Assembly: GCF_023091745.1 (NCBI RefSeq)
Contig: NW_026292684.1
Location: forward strand, 1 to 64,000
DNA length: 64,000 nt
Origin: Budorcas taxicolor
Taxonomy: Eukaryota; Chordata; Mammalia; Artiodactyla; Bovidae
Direction of reading: 5' to 3'
The notes beneath the pieces were generated by a model that did not search any database, was not told the DNA's origin, and worked only from the letters and a program-made list of their open reading frames with translations. A program made the translations under genes and the position numbers. Below are positions 24,286-35,669 of this stretch, one piece after another (within the stretch, counting starts at the first letter, position 1; each line of letters opens with the position of its first letter).

Positions 24286-27200
24286 ATGAGGGATCCTTTC
24301 CCTGCTTCATCGGGAAAGAGTTCCCGGCGTTCCCGTCGCATCTCAAGAGGAGGCTCTCTCAACAGGACCGGCGAGAGCAACTCCAGGGTCGTGCCACCAT
24401 TCCAAGAGTCCCCCAGATGTCTCAGTCCATTCCAGTGGAACCTCTTTTCCTTCACCGGCTCGTCTTTCACGCCGAGGATCGACTCACACCAAGGTGGCAC
24501 GTGGCACAGCCCTGTGGGAAAGCCTCGTGGGAAAGCCTCGAGGGACAGCCTCGAGGGAAAGCCACAGATCCCTTGATCCACGTGACAGGAAGCGTGACAC
24601 CACTGCTGCAGCCCGGGAGTTAAGCGAAAGTGCATGCCCCCAATCGAGACGAGGCCTGACTCCCCTGGGGAGACTCATAAGCACCCCAAGATCCTTGGCA
24701 ACACTGGAGAGTCAACCTCAGGTTCCAGCCCCGACTCCACACAAGGACTGAGGCCGCGGCATGGACGGGAGAGGAATCCCGAGAGGTCCCCTAGCAGTTC
24801 GCATGTGGACTGGCCTGTCCTGAGGCGACCAGAGCGGGTCACTGAGGTCCCCATCGTAACTCGAGAAGACCTGCCGCAACTCGAGAAAATCCAGGAGGTT
24901 CTCCCCTCCAGGCGAGATGAGGCCCATTTCCGCTGAGGCGTCTCGAGGCAGATCACACCTCTCCCCTGGAACTTCGAAAGGGTCCTTCACACCCTTGCTG
25001 CAAATCAAGAAGTTCCCCGACATACCCGTCTCCACTCGAGAGGAAACACGAGGGTCCCGCCCACATCCAGAGGAGCCCGGTTTTTGCCTGGTAGCTCGAG
25101 ATGAGGGATCCTTTCCCTTATTGCTCGGGAAAGAGTTCCCGGCGTTCCCGTCGCATCTCAAGAGGAGGCCCTCTCAACAGAACGGCGAGAGGAACTCCAG
25201 GGTCGTGCCACCATTCCAAGAGTCCCCCAGATGTCTCAGTCCATTCCAGAGGAACCTCTTTTCCCTTCACCGGCTCGTCTTTCACGCCGAGGATCGACTC
25301 ACACCAAGGTGGCACGTGGCACAGCCCTGTGGGAAAGCCTCTTGGGAAAGCCTCGAGGGACAGCCTCGAGGGAAAGCCACAGATCCCTTGATCCAGGTGA
25401 CAGGAAGCGTGACACTACTGCTGCAGCTCGGGAGGTAAGTGCACGTGCATGCCCCCAATCGAGACGAGGCCTGACTCCCCTGGGGAGACTCAGAAGCACC
25501 CCAAGATCCATGGCAACACTGGAGAGGAATCCTCAGGTTCCGGCCCCGACTCCACACAAGGTTTTAGGCCCCGGCATGGACGGGAGAGGAATCCCGAGAT
25601 GGCCCCTAGCAACTCGCACCGGGACTGGCCTTTCCTGAGGCCACCAGAGCGGGTCCCTGAGGTCCCCGTCGTAACTCGAGAAGACCTGCCGCAACTCGAG
25701 AAAATCCAGGAGGTACTCCCCTCCAGGCGAGATGAGGCCCATTTCCGCTGAGGCGTCTCGAGGCGGATCACACCTCACCTCTGGAACTTCGAAAGGGTCC
25801 TTCACACCCTTGGTGCAAATCAAGAAGTTCCCCGCCATACCCGTCTCCACTCGAGAGGAAACACGAGGGTCACGCCCACATCCAGAGGAGCCCCGTTTCC
25901 GCCTCGTAGCTCGAGATGAGGGATCTTTTCCCTGCTTGCTCGGGAAAGAGTTCCCGGTGTTCCCGTCGCATCTCAAGAGGAGGCCCTCTCAACAGGAACG
26001 GCGAGAGGAACTCCAGGGTCGTGCCACCATTCCAAGAGTCCCCCAGATGTCTCAGTCCATTCCAGAGGAACCTCTTTTCCCTTCACCGGCTCGTCTTTCA
26101 CGCCGAGGATCGACTCACACCAAGGTGGCACGTGGCACAGCCCTGTGGGAAAGCCTCGTGGGAAAGCCTCGAGGGACAGCCTCGAGGGAAAGCCACAGAT
26201 CCCTTGATCCACGTGACAGGAAGCGTGACACTACTGCTGCAGCTCGGGAGGAAAGTGCACGTGCATGCCCCCACTCGAGACGAGGCCTGACTCCCCTGGG
26301 GAGACTCAGAAGCACCCGAAGATCCATGGCAACACTGGAGAGGAATCCTCAGGTTCCGGCCCCGACTCCACACAAGGTCTTAGGCCCCGGCATGGACGTG
26401 AGAGGAATCCCGAGATGGCCCCTAGCAACTCGCACCGGGACTGGCCTTTCCTGAGGCCACCAGAGCGGATCCCTGAGGTCCCCGTCGTAACTCGAGAAGA
26501 CCTGCCGCAACTCGAGAAAATCCAGGAGGTTCTCCCCTCCAGGCGAGATGAGGCCCATTTCCGCTGAGGCGTCTCGAGGCGGATCACACCTCACCTCTGG
26601 AACTTCGAAAGGGTCCTTCACACCCTTGGTGCAAATCAAGAAGTTCCCCGACATACCCGTCTCCACTCGAGAGGAAACACGCGGGTCCCGCCCCCATCCA
26701 ACGGAGCCCCGTTTCCGCCTCGTAGCTCGAGATGAGGGATCCTTTCCCTGCTTCGTCGGGAAAGATTTCCCGGCGTTCCCGTCGCATCTCAAAGGAGGCC
26801 CTCTCAACAGGAACGGCGAGAGGAACTCCAGGGTCGTGCCACCATTCCAAGAGTCCCCCAGATGTCTCAGTCCATTCCAGAGGAACCTCTTTTCCCTTCC
26901 CCGGCTCGTCTTTCACACCGAGGATCGTCTCCCAACAAGGTGGCACGTGGCACAGCCCTGTGGGAAAGCCTCGTGGGAAAGTCTCGAGGGACAGCCTCGA
27001 GGGAAAGCCACAGATCCCTTGATCCACGTGACAGGAATCGTGACACTACTGCTGCAGCAAGGGAGGAAAGCGCACGTGCATGCCCCCACTCGAGACGAGG
27101 CCTGACTCCCCTGGGGAGACTCAGAAGCACCCCAAGATCCATGGCAACACTAGAGAGGAATCCTCAGGTTCCGGCCCCGACCCCACACAAGGACTGAGGC

Positions 27201-27545
27201 CGCGGCATGGACGGGAGAGGAATCCCGAGAGGTCCCCTAGCAGCTCGCATGGGGACTGGCCTTTCCTGAGGCCACCAGAGCGGGTCCCTGAGGTCCCCGT
27301 CGTAACTCGAGAAGACCTGCCACAGCTCGAGAAAATCGAGGAGATTCTCCCCTCCAGGGAGATGAGGCCCTTTTCCGCTGAGGCATCTCGAGGCAGATCA
27401 CACCTCACCTCTGGAACTTCGAAAGGGTCCTTCACACCCTTGGTGCAAATCAAGAAGTTCCCCGACATACCCGTCTCCACTCGAGAGGAAACACGAGCGT
27501 CCCGCCCACATCCAGAGGAGCCCCGTTTCCGCCTGGTAGCTCGAG
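24286..27545 (+). repeat. HOR unit 1: complete a-b-c-d tetramer
   Basis: Landmarks are 24286 (a), 25101 (b), 25916 (c) and 26732 (d), 3260 bp in total. The a monomer still has CATCTCAAGAGG, not the XbaI variant seen in later a copies. Private marks are GGACCGGCGAGAG (24365), GAGAGTCAACC (24708) and GGATCGTCTCCC (26922). It has the least altered order and is a good reference for the tetramer. Confidence 0.75.
26757..26772. other. Strengthened inverted repeat of type d monomers, 7-bp arms
   Basis: A G-to-T change turns GAGTTCCCGG into GATTTCCCGG. The palindrome then reads CGGGAAA, GA, TTTCCCG with seven paired bases and a two-base centre. Every type d monomer carries it (near 31622, 34881, 37324, 39767, 41397, 43842, 49546, 51176, 56883), so it is a stable subtype marker. 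Confidence 0.65.
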
Positions 27546-30500
27546 ATGAGGGATCCTTTCCCTGCTTCATCGGGAAAGAGTTCCCGGCGTTCCCGTCGCA
27601 TCTCAAGAGGAGGCCCTCTCAACAGAACGGCGAGAGGAACTCCAGGGTCGTGCCACCATTCCAAGAGTCCCCCAGATGTCTCAGTCCATTCCAGAGGAAC
27701 CTCTTTTCCCTTCACCGGCTCGTCTTTCACGCCGAGGATCGACTCACACCAAGTTGGCACGTGGCACAGCCCTGTGGGAAAGCCTCGTGGGAAAGCCTCG
27801 AGGGACAGCCTCGAGGGAAAGCCACAGATCCCTTGATCCACGTGACAGGAAGCGTGACACCACTGCTGCAGCTCGGGAGTTAAGCGAAAGTGCATGCCCC
27901 CAATCGAGACGAGGCCTGACTCCCCTGGGGAGACTCATAAGCACCCCAAGATCCTTGGCAACACTGGAGAGGAAACCTCAGGTTCCAGCCCCGACTCCAC
28001 ACAAGGACTGAGGCCGCGGCATGGACGGGAGAGGAATCCCGAGAGGTCCCCTAGCAGTTCGCATGTGGACTGGCCTGTCCTGAGGCGACCAGAGCGGGTC
28101 ACTGAGGTCCCCGTCGTAACTCGAGAAGACCTGCCGCAACTCGAGAAAATCCAGGAGGTTCTCCCCTCCAGGCGAGATGAGGCCCATTTCCGCTGAGGCG
28201 TCTCGAGGCAGATCACACCTCTCCCCTGGAACTTCGAAAGGGTCCTTCACACCCTTGCTGCAAATCAAGAAGTTCCCCGACATACCCGTCTCCACTCGAG
28301 AGGAAACACGAGGGTCCCGCCCACATCCAGAGGAGCCCCGTTTCCGCCTGGTAGCTCGAGATGAGGGATCCTTTCCCTTATTGTTCTGGAAAGAGTTCCC
28401 GGCGTTCCCGTCGCATCTCAAGAGGAGGCCCTCTCAACAGAACGGCGAGAGGAACTCCAGGGTCGTGCCACCATTCCAAGAGTCCCCCAGATGTCTCACT
28501 CCATTCGAGAGGAACCTCTTTTCCCTTCACCGGCTCGTCTTTCACGCCGAGGATCGACTCACACCAAGGTGGCACGGGGCACAGCCCTGTGGGAAAGCCT
28601 CTTGGGAAAGCCTCGAGGGACAGCCTCGAGGGAAAGCCACAGAAACCTTGATCCAGGTGACAGGAAGCGTGACACTACTGCTGCAGCTCGGGAGGTAAGT
28701 GCACGTGCATGCCCCCAATCGAGACGAGGCCTGACTCCCCTGGGGAGACTCAGAAGCACCCCAAGATCCATGGCAACACTGGAGAGGAATCCTCAGGTTC
28801 CGGCCCCGACTCCACACAAGGTTTTAGGCCCCGGCATGGACGGGAGAGGAATCCCGAGATGGCCCCTAGCAACTCGCACCGGGACTGGCCTTTACTGAGG
28901 CCACCAGAGCGGGTCCCTGAGGTCCCCGTCGTAACTCGAGAAGACCTGCCGCAACTCGAGAAAATCCAGGAGGTACTCCCCTCCAGGCGAGATGAGGCCC
29001 ATTTCCGCTGAGGCGTCTCGAGGCGGATCACACCTCACCTCTGGAACTTCGTAAGGGTCCTTCACACCCTTGGTGCAAATCAAGAAGTTCCCCGCCATAC
29101 CCGTCTCCACTCGAGAGGAAACACGAGGGTCACGCCCACATCGAGAGGAGCCCCGTTTCCGCCTCGTAGCTCGAGATGAGGGATCCTTTCCCTGCTTGCT
29201 CGGGAAAGAGTTCCCGGTGTTCCCGTCGCATCTCAAGAGGAGGCCCTCTCAACAGGAACGGCGAGAGGAACTCCAGGGTCGTGCCACCATTCCAAGAGAC
29301 CCCCAGATGTCTCAGTCCATTCCAGAGGAACCTCTTTTCCCTTCACCGGCTCGTCTTTCACGCCGAGGATCGACTCACACCAAGGTGGCACGTGGCACAG
29401 CCCTGTGGGAAAGCCTCGTGGGAAAGCCACAGATCCCTTGATCCACGTGACAGGAAGCGTGACACTACTGCTGCAGCTCGGGAGTTAAGCGCACGTGCAT
29501 GCCCCCACTCGAGACGAGGCCTGACTCCCCTGGGGAGACTCAGAAGCACCCGAAGATCCATGGCAACACTGGAGAGGAATCCTCAGGTTCCGGCCCCGAC
29601 TCCACACAAGGTCTTAGGCCCCGGCATGGACGGGAGAGGAATCCCGAGAGGTCCCCTAGCAGTTCGCATGTGGACTGGCCTGTCCTGAGGCGACCAGAGC
29701 GGGTCACTGAGGTCCCCGTCGTAACTCGAGAAGACCTGCCGCAACTCGAGAAAATCCAGGAGGTTCTCCCCTCCAGGCGAGATGAGGCCCATTTCCACTG
29801 AGGCGTCTCGAGGCAGATCACACCTCTCCCCTGGAACTTCGAAAGGGTCCTTCACACCCTTGCTGCAAATCAAGAAGTTCCCCGACATACCCGTCTCCAC
29901 TCGAGAGGAAACACGAGGGTCCCGCCCACATCCAGAGGAGCCCCGTTTTCGCCTGGTAGCTCGAGATGAGGGATACTTTCCCTTATTGCTCGGGAAAGAG
30001 TTCCCGGCGTTCCCGTCGCATCTCAAGAGGAGGCCCTCTCAACAGAACGGCGAGAGGAACTCCAGGGTCGTGCCACCATTCCAAGAGTCCCCCAGATGTC
30101 TCACTCCATTCCAGAGGAACCTCTTTTCCCTTCACCGGTTCGTCTTTCACGCCGAGGATCGACTCACACCAAGGTGGCACGTGGCACAGCCCTGTGGGAA
30201 AGCCTCTTGGGAAAGCCTCGAGGGACAGCCTCGAGGGAAAGCCACAGATCCCTTGATCCACATGACAGGAAGCGTGACACTACTGCTGCAGCTCAGGAGG
30301 TAAGCGCACGTGCATGCCCCCACTCGAGACGAGGCCTGACTGCCCTGGGGAGACTCAGAAGCACCTCAAGATCCATGGCAACACTGGAGAGGAATTCTCA
30401 GATTCCGGCCCCGACTCCACACAAGGTCTTAGGCCCCGGCATGGACGGGAGAGGAATCCCGAGATGGCCCCTAGCAACTCGCACGGCGAGTGGCCTTTCC

Positions 30501-32410
30501 TGAGGCGACCAGAGTGGGTCCCTGAGGTCCCCGTCGTAACTCGAGAAGACCTGCCACAACTCGAGAAAATCCAGGAGGTTCTCCCCTCCAGGCGAGATGA
30601 GGCCCATTTCCGCTGAGGCGTCTCCAGGCTGATCACACCTCACCTCTGGAACTTCGAAAGGGTCCTTCACACCCTTGCTGCAAATCAAGAAGTTCCCCGA
30701 CATACCCGTCTCCACTCGAGAGGAAACACGAGTGTCCCGCCCACATCCAGAGGAGCCCCGTTTCCGCCTGGTAGCTCGAGATGAGGGATCCTTTCCCTGC
30801 TTCATCGGGAAAGAGTTCCCGGCGTTCCCGTCGCATCTCAAGAGGAGGCCCTCTCAACAGGAAGGGCGAGAGGAACTCCAGGGTCGTGACACCATTCCAA
30901 GAGTCCCCCAGATGTCTCAGTCCATTCCAGTGGAACCTCTTTTCCCTTCACCGGCTCGTCTTTCACGCCGAGGATCGACTCACACCAAGGTGGCACGTGG
31001 CAGAGCCCTGTGGGAAAGCCTCGTGGGAAAGCCTCGAGGGACAGCCTCGAGGGAAAGCCACAGATCCCTTGATCCACGTGACAGGAAGCGTGACACCACT
31101 GCTGCAGCTCGGGAGTTAAGCGCACGTGCATGCCCCCACTCGAGACGAGGCCTGACTCCCCTGGGGAGACTCAGAAGCACCCGAAGATCCATGGCAACCC
31201 TGGAGAGGAATCCTCAGGTTCCGGCCCCGACTCCACACAAGGTCTTAGGCCCCGGCATGGACGGGAGAGGAATCCCGAGATGGCCCCTAGCAACTCGCAC
31301 CGGGACTGGCCTTTCCTGAGGCCACCAGAGCGGATCCCTGAGGTCCCCGTCGTAACTCGAGAAGACCTGCCGCAACTCGAGAAAATCCAGGAGGTTCTCC
31401 CCTCCAGGCGAGATGAGGCCCATTTCCGCTGAGGCGTCTCGAGGCGGATCACACCTCACCTCTGGAACTTCGAAAGGGTCCTTCACACCCTTGGTGCAAA
31501 TCAAGAAGTTCCCCGACATACCCGTCTCCACTCGAGAGGAAACACGCGGGTCCCGCCCCCATCCAACGGAGCCCCGTTTCCGCCTCGTAGCTCGAGATGA
31601 GGGATCCTTTCCCTGCTTCGTCGGGAAAGATTTCCCGGCGTTCCCGTCGCATTTCAAAGGAGGCCCTCTCAACAGGAACGGCGAGAGGAACTCCAGGGTC
31701 GTGCCACCATTCCAAGAGTCCCCCAGATGTCTCAGTCCATTCCAGAGGAACCTCTTTTCCCTTCCCCGGCTCGTCTTTCACACCGAGGATCGACTCCCAA
31801 CAAGGTGGCACGTGGCACAGCCCTGTGGGAAAGCCTCGTGGGAAAGTCTCGAGGGACAGCCTCGAGGGAAAGCCACAGATCCCTTGATCCACTTGACAGG
31901 AAGCGTGACAGTACTGCTGCAGCAAGGGAGGAAAGCGCACGTGCATGCCCCCACTCGAGACGAGGCCTGACTCCCCTGGGGAGACTCAGAAGCACCCCAA
32001 GATCCATGGCAACACTAGAGAGGAATCCTCAGGTTCCGGCCCCGACCCCACACAAGGACTGAGGCCGCGGCATGGACGGGAGAGGAATCCCGAGAGGTCC
32101 CCTAGCAGCTCGCATGGGGACTGGCCTTTCCTGAGGCCACCAGAGCGGGTCCCTGAGGTCCCCGTCGTAACTCGAGAAGACCTGCCACAGCTCGAGAAAA
32201 TCGAGGAGATTCTCCCCTCCAGGGAGATGAGGCCCTTTTCCGCTGAGGCATCTCGAGGCAGATCACACCTCACCTCTGGAACTTCGAAAGGGTCCTTCAC
32301 ACCCTTGGTGCAAATCAAGAAGTTCCCCGACATACCCGTCTCCACTCGAGAGGAAACACGAGCGTCCCGCCCACATCCAGAGGAGCCCCGTTTCCGCCTG
32401 GTAGCTCGAG
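27546..32410 (+). repeat. HOR unit 2: six-monomer variant a-b-c-b-x-d
   Basis: Landmarks are 27546 (a), 28361 (b), 29176 (c, 26 bp short), 29966 (b), 30781 (unclassified x) and 31597 (d). After the shortened c monomer the sequence switches to type a tail markers (GCAGTTCGCATGTGG at 29661) and then to a second b, so part of a unit was inserted by unequal exchange. Monomer x carries CTTCATCGGG but CGAGTGTCCCGCC and a c-like tail with CGGATCCCTG. Confidence 0.65.
29414..29426 (+). repeat. Contracted 13-bp minisatellite (single copy)
   Basis: Only CCTCGTGGGAAAG remains before CCACAGATC, two 13-mers fewer than usual. This 26-bp loss explains the 790-bp spacing between landmarks 29176 and 29966, the shortest in the window. 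It shortens one higher-order unit by the same amount and is a private marker of this copy. Confidence 0.85.
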
Positions 32411-35400
32411 ATGAGGGATCCTTTCCCTGCTTCATCGGGAAAGAGTTCCCGGCGTTCCCGTCGCATCTCTAGAGGAGGCCCTCTCAACAGAACGGCGAGA
32501 GGAACTCCAGGGTCGTGCCACCATTCCAAGAGTCCCCCAGATGTCTCAGTCCATTCCAGAGGAACCTCTTTTCCCTTCACCGGCTCGTATTTCACGCCGA
32601 GGATCGACTCACACCAAGGTGGCACGTGGCACAGCCCTGTGGGAAAGCCTCGTGGGAAAGCCTCGAGGGACAGCCTCGAGGGAAAGCCACAGATCCCTTG
32701 ATCCACGTGACAGGAAGCGTGACACCACTGCTGCAGCTCGGGAGTTAAGCGAAAGTGCATGCCCCCAATCGAGACGAGGCCTGACTCCCCTGGGGAGACT
32801 CAAAAGCACCCCAAGATCCTTGGCAACACTGGAGAGGAAACCTCAGGTTCCAGCCCCGACTCCACAGAAGGACTGAGGCCGCGGCATGGACGGGAGAGGA
32901 ATCCCGAGAGGTCCCCTAGCAGTTCGCATGTGGACTGGCCTGTCCTGAGGCGACCAGAGCGGGTCACTGAGGTCCCCGTCGTAACTCGAGAAGACCTGCC
33001 GCAACTCGAGAAAATCCAGGAGGTTCTCCCCTCCAGGCGAGATGAGGCCCATTTCCGCTGAGGCGTCTCGAGGCAGATCACACCTCTCCCCTGGAACTTC
33101 GAAAGGGTCCTTCACACCCTTGGTGCAAATCAAGAAGTTCCCCGACCTAGCCGTCTCCACTCGAGAGGAATCACGAGGGTCCCGCCCACATCCAGAGGAG
33201 CCCCGTTTCCGCCTGGTAGCTCGAGATGAGGGATCCTTTCCCTTATTGCTCGGGAAAGAGTTCCCGGCGTTCCCGTCGCATCTCAAGAGGAGGCCCTCTC
33301 AACAGAACGGCGAGAGGAACTCCAGGGTCGTGCCACCATTCCAAGAGTCCCCCAGATGTCTCACTCCATTCCAGAGGAACCTCTTTTCCCTTCACCGGCT
33401 CGTCTTTCACGCCGAGGATCGACTCACACCAAGGTGGCACGGGGCACAGCCCTGTGGGAAAGCCTCTTGGGAAAGCCTCGAGGGACAGCCTCGAGGGAAA
33501 GCCACAGATCCCTTGATCCAGGTGACAGGAAGCGTGACACTACTGCTGCAGCTCGGGAGGTAAGTGCACGTGCATGCCCCCACTCGAGACGAGGCCTGAC
33601 TCCCCTGGGGAGACTCAGAAGCACCCCAAGATCCATGGCAACACTGGAGAGGAATCCTCAGGTTCCGGCCCCGACTCCACACAAGGTTTTAGGCCCCGGC
33701 ATGGACGGGAGAGGAATCCCGAGATGGCCCCTAGCAACTCGCACCGGGACTGGCCTTTCCTGAGGCCACCAGAGCGGGTCCCTGAGGTCCCCGTCGTAAC
33801 TCGAGAAGACCTGCCGCAACTCGAGAAAATCCAGGAGGTACTCCCCTCCAGGCGAGATGAGGCCCATTTCCGCTGAGGCGTCTCGAGGCGGATCACACCT
33901 CACCTCTGGAACTTCGAAAGGGTCCTTCACACCCTTGGTGCAAATCAAGAAGTTCCCCGCCATACCCGTCTCCACTCGAGAGGAAACACGAGGGTCACGC
34001 CCACATCCAGAGGAGCCCCGTTTCCGCCTCGTAGCTCGAGATGAGGGATCCTTTCCCTGCTTGCTCGGGAAAGAGTTCCCGGTGTTCCCGTCGCATCTCA
34101 AGAGGAGGCCCTCTCAACAGGAACGGCGAGAGGAACTCCAGGGTCGTGCCACCATTCCAAGAGACCCCCAGATGTCTCAGTCCATTCCAGAGGAACCTCT
34201 TTTCCCTTCACCGGCTCGTCTTTCACGCCGAGGATCGACTCACACCAAGGTGGCACGTGGCACAGCCCTGTGGGAAAGCCTCGTGGGAAAGCCTCGAGGG
34301 ACAGCCTCGAGGGAAAGCCACAGATCCCTTGATCCACGTGACAGGAAGCGTGACACTACTGCTGCAGCTCGGGAGTTAAGCGCACGTGCATGCCCCCACT
34401 CGAGACGAGGCCTGACTCCCCTGGGGAGACTCAGAAGCACCCGAAGATCCATGGCAACACTGGAGAGGAATCCTCAGGTTCCGGCCCCGACTCCACACAA
34501 GGTCTTAGGCCCCGGCATGGACGGGAGAGGAATCCCGAGATGGCCCCTAGCAACTCGCACCGGGACTGGCCTTTCCTGAGGCCACCAGAGCGGATCCCTG
34601 AGGTCCCCGTCGTAACTCGAGAAGACCTGCCGCAACTCGAGAAAATCCAGGAGGTTCTCCCCTCCAGGCGAGATGAGGCCCATTTCCGCTGAGGCGTCTC
34701 GAGGCGGATCACACCTCACCTCTGGAACTTCGAAAGGGTCTTTCACACCCTTGGTGCAAATCAAGAAGTTCCCCGACATACCCGTCTCCACTCGAGAGGA
34801 AACACGCGGGTCCGCCCCCATCCAACGGAGCCCCGTTTCCTCCTCGTAGCTCGAGATGAGGGATCCTTTCCCTGCTTTGTCGGGAAAGATTTCCCGGCGT
34901 TCCCGTCGCATTTCAAAGGAGGCCCTCTCAACAGGAACGGCGAGAGGAACTCCAGGGTCGTGCCACCATTCCAAGAGTCCCCCAGATGTCTCAGTCCATT
35001 CCAGAGGAACCTCTTTTCCCTTCCCCGGCTCGTCTTTCACACCGAGGATCGACTCCCAACAAGGTGGCACGTGGCACAGCCCTGTGGGAAAGCCTCGTGG
35101 GAAAGTCTCGAGGGACAGCCTCGAGGGAAAGCCACAGATCCCTTGATCCACGTGACAGGAAGCGTGACACTACTGCTGCAGCAAGGGAGGAAAGCGCACG
35201 TGCATGCCCCCACTCGAGACGAGGCCTGACTCCCCTGGGGAGACTCAGAAGCACCCCAAGATCCATGGCAACACTAGAGAGGAATCCTCAGGTTCCGGCC
35301 CCGACCCCACACAAGGACTGAGGCCGCGGCATGGACGGGAGAGGAATCCCGAGAGGTCCCCTAGCAGCTCGCATGGGGACTGGCCTTTCCTGAGGCCACC

Positions 35401-35669
35401 AGAGCGGGTCCCTGAGGTTCCCGTCGTAACTCGAGAAGACCTGCCACAGCTCGAGAAAATCGAGGAGATTCTCCCCTCCAGGGAGATGAGGCCCTTTTCC
35501 GCTGAGGCATCTCGAGGCAGATCACACCTCACCTCTGGAACTTCGAAAGGGTCCTTCACACCCTTGGTGCAAATCAAGAAGTTCCCCGACATACCCGTCT
35601 CCACTCGAGAGGAAACACGAGCGTCCCGCCCACATCCAGAGGAGCCCCGTTTCCGCCTGGTAGCTCGAG
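32411..35669 (+). repeat. HOR unit 3: complete a-b-c-d tetramer
   Basis: Landmarks are 32411 (a), 33226 (b), 34041 (c) and 34856 (d), 3259 bp. The a monomer is the first to carry the XbaI variant CATCTCTAGAGG (TCTAGA 32468-32473). The b monomer carries CGACCTAGCCG (33149), which later b copies share. The d monomer has CTTTGTCGGG and lacks one C in GGGTCCGCCCCC (34808). Confidence 0.75.
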
